The notes under the pieces are model-generated. The model did no database searches. It was not told the DNA's origin and worked only from the letters and a program-made list of their open reading frames with translations. A DNA stretch of 64,000 nucleotides, taken from Rouxiella chamberiensis. Lineage in GTDB: Bacteria > Pseudomonadota > Gammaproteobacteria > Enterobacterales > Enterobacteriaceae. The position numbers and the translations under genes were made by a program. Positions 63,914 through 64,000 of this stretch are shown piece after piece. The stretch covers positions 992,001 through 1,056,000 of the forward strand of contig NZ_CP114058.1 in assembly GCF_026967475.1 (NCBI RefSeq), in the 5' to 3' direction. Within the stretch, counting starts at the first letter, position 1. Each line of letters opens with the position of its first letter.

Positions 63914-64000
63914 ATGGAGAAGCAGAACAGCATGGCGCAGGACCTTCTGAAGGATGTAGTTTACAAGCGAATCAAGGACATGATCATCAATGGTTCTCTG
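63914..64000 (+). CDS. GntR-family regulator, N-terminus only (cut by window end)
   Basis: The last 29 codons start MEKQNSMAQDLLKDVVYKRI and continue KDMIINGSL, the first helix of a GntR winged helix domain. The rest lies outside the window. It directly follows the kinase gene and is the only regulator adjoining the gene set with CTGACATGTCAG sites on this side, so it is the first candidate for binding them. The upstream start could also be the second ATG, six codons in. Confidence 0.65.
   Translation, partial: MEKQNSMAQDLLKDVVYKRIKDMIINGSL

Noticed and set aside
1-64000. Mobile element, prophage or genomic island boundaries
   Set aside because: No transposase, integrase, tRNA or flanking direct repeats were found, despite the many accessory-type genes.
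1-64000. CRISPR arrays, tRNA or rRNA genes
   Set aside because: No regularly spaced repeats and no cloverleaf or rRNA-like stretches were seen by reading; a covariance-model scan was not possible.

Overview
The window looks like a chromosomal accessory region of a gamma-proteobacterium, most likely an Enterobacterales member (Rahnella/Serratia-like; inferred from gene content and gene style, not computed). Markers include deoP/deoX, paoABC, tartrate ttuBCD, nemA, pirins, a membrane PQQ dehydrogenase and an idn-like cluster. It is almost entirely catabolic and transport genes with local regulators. I see no rRNA, tRNA, insertion sequence, phage gene or CRISPR array.

Layout. 1-1857: end of a deoxyribose permease gene plus deoX. 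1998-5851: paoABC periplasmic aldehyde oxidase (minus strand, no paoD). 6164-10873: tartrate operon ttuBCD with a divergent LysR gene. 10929-13083: MocR-type regulator and divergent YczE membrane protein. 13471-21050: six-gene plus-strand cluster (GntR, amidotransferase, binding protein, M24-fold enzyme, an 893-aa permease-permease-ATPase fusion, DapA-like lyase) of unknown substrate. 21148-21989: manganese catalase. 22689-24732: mesX-mesD methionine synthase pair. 25342-26400: old-yellow-enzyme reductase. 26482-32102: amine/amino-acid cluster (APC permease, ornithine-cyclodeaminase-like protein, RidA, FAD oxidase, AraC). 32369-37578: two pirins, a YcaC-like hydrolase, LysR, an epoxide-hydrolase-like enzyme and a cupin. 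37672-41707: CycA-like permease, CtlX, ornithine cyclodeaminase, Lrp. 41909-48790: sugar-acid cluster (ManD-type dehydratase, GntR, IdnO-like SDR, two MFS carriers, IdnD-like dehydrogenase). 48897-51335: membrane PQQ glucose/quinate dehydrogenase. 51967-54779: orphan beta-rich protein, LysR, SRPBCC protein. 54946-64000: SDR, cupin, two MFS carriers, secreted royal-jelly-type protein, D-2-hydroxyacid dehydrogenase, RraA-like protein, PfkB kinase and the start of another GntR gene.

The most interesting unit is the last. Three intergenic regions in it carry six copies of the palindrome CTGACATGTCAG (two exact, the others with one or two changes), placed so that one regulator could control the whole gene set. 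It resembles an undescribed lactone/sugar-acid pathway. A second candidate regulon, with motif TTGTCYTACAW, links the ManD gene, its GntR gene and the idn-like operon.

A caution applies to the whole window. I count 19 single-base frame disruptions in otherwise well-preserved genes. Fifteen are missing bases, mostly in homopolymer runs. All four extra bases are a C added after GAAC. This pattern fits systematic sequencing/consensus error better than independent gene decay, so genes marked pseudogene here may be intact in the organism.
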